A stretch of DNA of 64,000 nucleotides from the NCBI RefSeq assembly GCF_029931775.1, contig NC_079318.1, positions 78,589,614 through 78,653,613 on the forward strand. Reading direction: 5' to 3'. Each line of letters begins with the position of its first letter. Position 1 is the first letter of the stretch. This document shows positions 59,641-64,000 of the stretch, one piece after another. The position numbers and the translations under genes are program-made. The stretch comes from Euleptes europaea. Its lineage: Eukaryota > Chordata > Lepidosauria > Squamata > Sphaerodactylidae. The notes below the pieces were generated by a model. That model made no database searches. It was given only the letters and a program-made list of their open reading frames with translations, and was not told the origin of the DNA.

Positions 59641-60613
59641 ATTTATTGACTAGCTCTGCATAATCCGCCTTGAGCCCCAGCGAGAAAGGCAGATTATAAA
59701 CAACGTAGATCAAAACAAATGTTTTGAGAGGCGTTTTAGCCGCACGTGGAAGCTTGAGTGGTGGTTCCATAGTGCATGCGAAGCCACCAGCCATAAGCTA
59801 ATCAAAGTATGGACTAATCAAAGTATGGGCAATGGGGTCCTGCCCTGGGCAGCCCTACAACTCTATCACTCTACAAACAGGACTGGCGAACCTGGCCAAA
59901 AACAGAAAGAATGAGCACAGGACGCCCCCTGCTGTTCCCCACCAGAACTGCAAATGTTCCAGAAAGCCAGGTGGCTCAGGAAGGGCAGCCTTGAGCCACA
60001 GCCTCAGCCGGCACAGCACTGCCAACCAAACTACCCTGCCCTGCCAACTACAGGCTTCCAGGGACGACATCTGATGCGGCCATGCCTCTCCTGGCTCATG
60101 GAAAGGCCTGCAATTTGGAAGGGTAGGAGGGGATGCCTCACCCGGCACTTCCTGTTTGAGGAGTCAACTGCATTATTCACCCAAGGAGATGTTACCAGGC
60201 TCCAGATTATCACCGTGTGAGCTGTGTGCTAAGTGGCCAACTGAATCCTGTGGGGGGGGGGGGAGGGATTAATTCCCCATCCCTAACATTTGTGCCTGGC
60301 TGGTAGTAAGCTTTGGAAAGAAGATCCTCAAATCACAGCCTTAGGCAAGGTCAAGGCTTGGCACACACAGGCTCTGCCCTTTCCTCAGCGACCACATAAT
60401 TGGCTATTCACCAGTGGAGGGACCACATAATTAGTCCTGGATCTGGGCTGGCAGCCCTGCAATGCTCGGAAGGACAGCGCTGCTTGGGTTTGTCTGGAAA
60501 ACATCACAAAATCCCCAAATAAGCTGGCAGTCTCTGGTGGGTTCCTGCTGCAGTCCTGTTCTCCCTCCCCACCCACCCGCCCCAAAAGAAGAGGGCCTGT
60601 GCTACTCACGGGG

Positions 60614-60687
60614 TCATGGCTTGCGGGCCTGAGTCGCATCCGTACTGTGCGATGTGGCGGTAGGCTGCATACGGATAGCGCTGACAC
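60614..60687 (-). CDS. DNAJC5G: DNAJC5G last coding exon
   Basis: Residues 161-184 ([20 protein letters not shown] then ARKP) and stop TGA at 60616-60614. The IxMQPTA stretch recalls IVIQPASATETTQ of DNAJC5. Acceptor TTCCTCTCCAG. A GTGAGT 4 nt past the stop could be a UTR donor. Confidence 0.75.
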
Positions 60688-63600
60688 CTGGAGAGGAAAT
60701 GCCATCCATGAGATGTGCTGGCAGGACCCCACACTGAGCCATTAAACAAGGCCCCCTCCAACCAGCTCCTAGCCACAACTGCCAGAACTACAGGCAGCCG
60801 CTCTGTTCCTCTGTGGCTCCATCACTGTGCCAGCTCCATCACAGGGTCAGCCCAAACTGAAGCCCCTCACTCTTCTCACATGAAGCTGCTGTATACTGAA
60901 CCAGACCCTTGGTCCATCAAAGTCAGTATTGTCTACTCAGACCAGCGGGGCTCTGCAGGGTCTCAGGCAGGGGTCTTTCACATCCCCTACTTGCCTAGTC
61001 CCTTTAACTGGAGATGCCGGGGATTGAACATGGGACCTTCTGCATGCCAAGCGGATGCTCTACCGCTGAGCTACAGCCCCTCCCCAAAAGCCGACAGCAC
61101 CCGGTATTCCCAGGCAGTCTCCCATCAAAGTACTAACCAGGTCTGACCTTGCTTAGCTTCCGAGATCAGACAAGATGGGCCTGTTCAGGGTGGTATGGTT
61201 CCTGCCCCCAAACACTCACCTTCGTCCTCGGCTCGGATCTGGGCCTCCAGGTCTTCGGGGTTGACGTGTTTGTAGGCATCCTCGTCTTCAGGGGGGCGGC
61301 ACTTCCCGCAACAGAAGCAGCAGCAGCAGCAGCAGCAACAGCAGGTGAGGAGGCTGCAGCACACGGTCAGCGGCTGGGGGCAAGCAAGAGTTGCGGGTGA
61401 ACAGCTGGGCAAGGCACTCGACCTCCCCGCTGCTCCTGGAGCGACTCGAGACGCTCCCCCGCTGGACCCTGAAGGGACTCCTCTGGGGCCGACTGACACG
61501 GCGTGCAGCTGGTGCTCTGGCCCTTGCTCCGTGGCACGGCCACACTGCCTCCCCTCCTCCCCAGCCCGCACGCCCACTGCCGCCCGATCACCCACCTTGA
61601 ACCACCACTTGGACATGACGAAGTAGTACTTGACGCTGTCCTCCCCAAACTGCTCGGCCACGTAGAGCCCCATCGAGCCGTACTCGTCGTAGATCCGCCG
61701 CTTGTTCTCGTCGCTGAGGGTAGTGTTGGCATTGTTGATCTCCTTGAATTTCTCCGCTGCTTCGGGGTTATCGGGGTTCTTGTCTGGGTGGTACTTCAAA
61801 GCCAGTTTCCTGGAAGAGCGGAGGAGCGAGGTTGTGAGAAAAGACTAAAGGGGGGAGTGAAAGACTGCTGAGGCTGCTTCCAGTCGCTCTGCCCCCCCGA
61901 TGCAGAATGATCTGAAGGGCAGCAAGTTTCCGCAGCGGCCCTGCTAAAGGCGAATCTTGGGGTGGGACCTACCTCTGCCTATCTGGGCCTTGGGTGGGCA
62001 AAGTGGATCACTGTTATAGAGACGGCTACCAACAGGCACAGGGATTTTGTGACGCGCACAGCCTGGATCATCACGAACGCAGCATGAAATAGCCACCCTG
62101 TGAAGTAAGACAGGAGGTCCAGTGGCACCTTAAGGACTAGCAATATTTATTCCAGCATCAGTTTTCCGGAGTCAGAGCTCACTTCAGCAGCTGCATTTGA
62201 TAAAAGTCAGCCTTGACTCGCCAAAGTGTAAACTGGAGTTAAGTGTTGTTAGTCATTAAGGTGCCAGTGGACTCCTGCTTTATTTTGCTGCTACAGACTG
62301 ACCCGCCTACCCATCTGGGATTGTCAGCCCCATCAAACGATCACTCGTGCTCGGAGGAAGTAAATGCACACATGTGGCTGCAGTTCAAGGACAGTGGCCA
62401 GAACCAGCATTTAACATTCTGAGAGCACTGGATCCCAATTGCTCGGGCTGCCCTATTCCAGCCACTACCAGAGTGTGTCCTTGTGCCAGACAAAGCTGCC
62501 CCAGAAACTCCCCAGGGAGCACCCTGCTGCAGAGCAGGTTTATGCTACCCTGGGAGGTCCCTACTTGCCACCTCTTTGGTCCTATTCAGCCTGCACACGG
62601 CACAGCACAACTACATGGTGATCCAGTGAAAGTCCACATTGTATGTTTAGGGGCTCCCTGAGCTAGCTATGCCCTGACCTGGATAACGCCTAGCCTGATC
62701 TCATAAATAAAACCATGCTGGATCAGACCAAGGCCCATCAAGTCCAGCAGTCTGTTCACACAGTGGCCAACCAGATGCCTCTAGGAAGCCCACAAAAAGG
62801 CGACTGCAGCAGCATCGTCCTGCCTGTGTCCCAAAGCACCTAATATAATAGGCAAGCTCCTCTGATCCTGGAGAGAACAGGCATGCACCATGACTAGTAT
62901 CCGTTTTCACTAGTAGCCATGGATAGCCTTATCCTCCATAAACTTGTCCACTCCCCTCTTAAAGCCTTCCAAGTTGGCAGCCATCACTACATCTTGGGGC
63001 AGGGAGTTCCACAATTAAACTATGCGTGGTGTGAAGAAATACTTCCTTTTATCTATTTTGAATCTCTCACCCTCCAGCTTCAGCAGATGACCCCGCGTTC
63101 TAGTATTATGAGAGAGGGAGAAGAGCTTCTCCCTGTCCACGCTCTCCATACCATGCATAATTTTATAGACCTCTATTATGTCTCCCCTTAACTGCCTTCT
63201 TTCCAAGTTAAACAGCCCTAATCGTTTTAACTGTCCCTCATAGGGCAGTTGCTCTAGCCCCCTGATCATTTTGGTTGCTCTTTTCTGCACCTTCTCAAGC
63301 TCTGAAATATCCTTTTTTAGGTGTGGCGACCAGAACTGCACATAGTATTCCAACTGTGGTCTCACCATAGATTTTTACAAGGGCTGTATGATAGCAGCAG
63401 TTTTATTCTTTATTCCTTGTCTAATTATGGCCAGAATGGAATTTGCCTTTTTCACAACCACCGCACACTGGGTTAACATCTTCATCCAACTATCTACTAC
63501 CACCCCAAGATCTTGTCAGATCTCAGAAGCTAAGCAGGATTGACCCTGGCGAGTATTTGGATAGGAGACCTCCAAGGAATACCAGGATCATGGCATGGGG

Positions 63601-63925
63601 GCAGACAATGGCAAACCACCTCTGTATACGTCTTGCCTTGAAAACCCAGCACGGGTTGTCACTAAGTCAGCTGTGACTTGCCGGCAAAAAACAAATTATG
63701 TTATTGTTAATGGGGGACAGGGATACTGTGGGGGAGGGACCACACTGAACCTCCAATTCATGGGAGGTGGCAGAGTGTGCTACTGTCAATAGTGGACCAG
63801 AGAATACCCTACCTGTATGCCTTCTTGATGTCTTCTGAAGAAGCCCCCTTTTCCAGCCCCAGGATGCGATATAAGCTCTCCCCGGCCCGGGACATCTTGC
63901 GTTGTGGCCGACCGGCGTCCGCCAT
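60614..63925 (-). CDS. DNAJC5G: cysteine-string DnaJ protein gene (DNAJC5G by synteny)
   Basis: Four coding exons give 184 residues. The J domain (about 16-82) has HPD at 45-47 in [32 protein letters not shown] is the family linker. The cysteine string (114-134) has 14 Cys, nine of them consecutive, for palmitoylation and vesicle or membrane anchoring. The C-terminus has [14 protein letters not shown], as in DNAJC5, then [18 protein letters not shown]. It stimulates Hsc70 ATPase (family knowledge). DNAJC5 itself is similar; the choice of DNAJC5G rests on the TRIM54 neighbour. Coding lengths 113, 214, 154 and 74 nt join in phase. The start has an in-frame ATGGCGGAC in a CG-rich 5' region. Confidence 0.88.
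60876..61085 (-). repeat. SINE family A
   Basis: Complete - strand copy in the last DNAJC5G intron, abutting the 5S rRNA copy. Confidence 0.85.
61087..61200 (-). pseudogene. 5S rRNA near-complete copy
   Basis: Complement of 5S rRNA from CCATACCACC to GGGTGCTGTCGGCTTTT, lacking only about the first nine bases, with roughly ten substitutions and a 1-nt gap. Conserved blocks are CTGATCTCGGAAGCTAAGCA, GGTTAGTACTTTGATGGGAG and TGCCTGGGAATACCGGGTGC. Unlike the SINEs here it retains the 5S 3' half. It lies within the DNAJC5G intron, 14 nt past the exon-3 donor boundary. Probably a pseudogene. Confidence 0.85.
61220..61373 (-). CDS. DNAJC5G: DNAJC5G coding exon 3 (cysteine string)
   Basis: Residues 110-160, from [11 protein letters not shown] to QIRAEDE. 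The string is coded mostly by TGC repeats, a CAG-like microsatellite on the + strand at 61318-61343. Donor GTGAGTGT. Confidence 0.94.
61596..61809 (-). CDS. DNAJC5G: DNAJC5G coding exon 2 (J domain)
   Basis: Residues 38-109, containing the HPD motif and ending SKWWFK. Acceptor CTCTTCCAG, donor GTGGGTGA. Confidence 0.94.
62100..62325. repeat. repeat family D, inverted pair
   Basis: Left arm AGTGGCACCTTAAGGACTAG and right arm TTAGTCATTAAGGTGCCAGT, then GACTGACCCGCCTACCC, surround a diverged hairpin region (CTCACTTCAGCAG). Confidence 0.65.
62660..63700 (+). repeat. 5S-derived SINE split by an L2-like LINE
   Basis: The leader (62664-62702, CTGACCTGGATAACGCC) and the rest of the SINE (63507-63700, GTCAGATCTCAGAAGCTAAG onward) are separated by a - strand LINE. 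The sequences TGATCTCAT and AGATCTTGT at the joins look like a worn target duplication. Confidence 0.75.
62703..63506 (-). mobile_element. L2-like LINE 3' part
   Basis: Encodes, on the - strand (63368-63015), [20 protein letters not shown] and [18 protein letters not shown], the end of the reverse transcriptase. The 3' UTR follows. Confidence 0.88.
63813..63925 (-). CDS. DNAJC5G: DNAJC5G coding exon 1
   Basis: Residues 1-37 plus two bases: [20 protein letters not shown], the start of the J domain ([15 protein letters not shown]). Donor GTAGGGTA. A TTTGATATAG just upstream may be a 5' UTR acceptor. Confidence 0.9.
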
Positions 63926-64000
63926 CTTGCTCTATATCAAACAGCAACACAAGGAACTGAGCGGTGGAGACGGGTGTGGAGGTGAAGACAGAGCAGCGCC

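Overview
This window is vertebrate nuclear DNA, most likely from a squamate reptile (a lizard; a gecko is plausible but not proven). The evidence is the mix of interspersed repeats: CR1 and a related L2-like LINE, Bov-B (RTE) ends, a tRNA-Ala-derived SINE, a Sauria-type SINE, 5S rRNA-derived SINEs, and several hAT-like and other small DNA transposons. There are no bacterial features and no CRISPR array.

Three host genes are recognised by protein and exon structure: UCN (urocortin, + strand, 5.4-6.4 kb), TRIM54 (MuRF3, - strand, ten coding exons from 47.2 kb down to 9.8 kb) and a cysteine-string DnaJ gene placed as DNAJC5G (- strand, four coding exons from 63.9 kb down to 60.6 kb). As I recall, the same order and orientation occur on human 2p23 (MPV17-UCN-TRIM54-DNAJC5G-SLC30A3), so this is a conserved block. 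MPV17 was not found here; a polyadenylation-like signal at the left edge could be the tail of an upstream gene.

Layout. 1-5.3 kb: repeats and unrecognised sequence. 5.3-6.5 kb: CpG-rich UCN gene with a CRE and TATA box, a noncoding first exon and all coding sequence in exon 2. 6.5-9.8 kb: repeats plus an orphan + strand terminal-exon-like segment at 8.22-8.48 kb. 9.8-47.2 kb: TRIM54, with introns packed with repeats. Intron 3 holds an intact 288-codon reading frame between inverted, iterated repeats. Intron 1 holds a near full-length CR1 LINE carrying an LTR-like insertion, which itself carries a 232-bp near-perfect palindrome. 47.2-60.6 kb: TRIM54 promoter, with a MEF2 site and E-boxes, then a repeat-rich intergenic region. 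60.6-64 kb: DNAJC5G, whose last intron carries a near-complete 5S rRNA copy 14 nt from a splice donor.

The genes do not act in one pathway. UCN is a secreted CRH-family peptide hormone. TRIM54 is a striated-muscle RING E3 ligase bound to microtubules. The DnaJ gene encodes a vesicle-type co-chaperone anchored by palmitoylated cysteines. The most novel material is the intron-3 element, and two repeat families with hammerhead-ribozyme-like cores in fold-back arrangements. Repeat boundaries are estimates by eye, usually within about 10-20 bases, unless a target duplication is stated.
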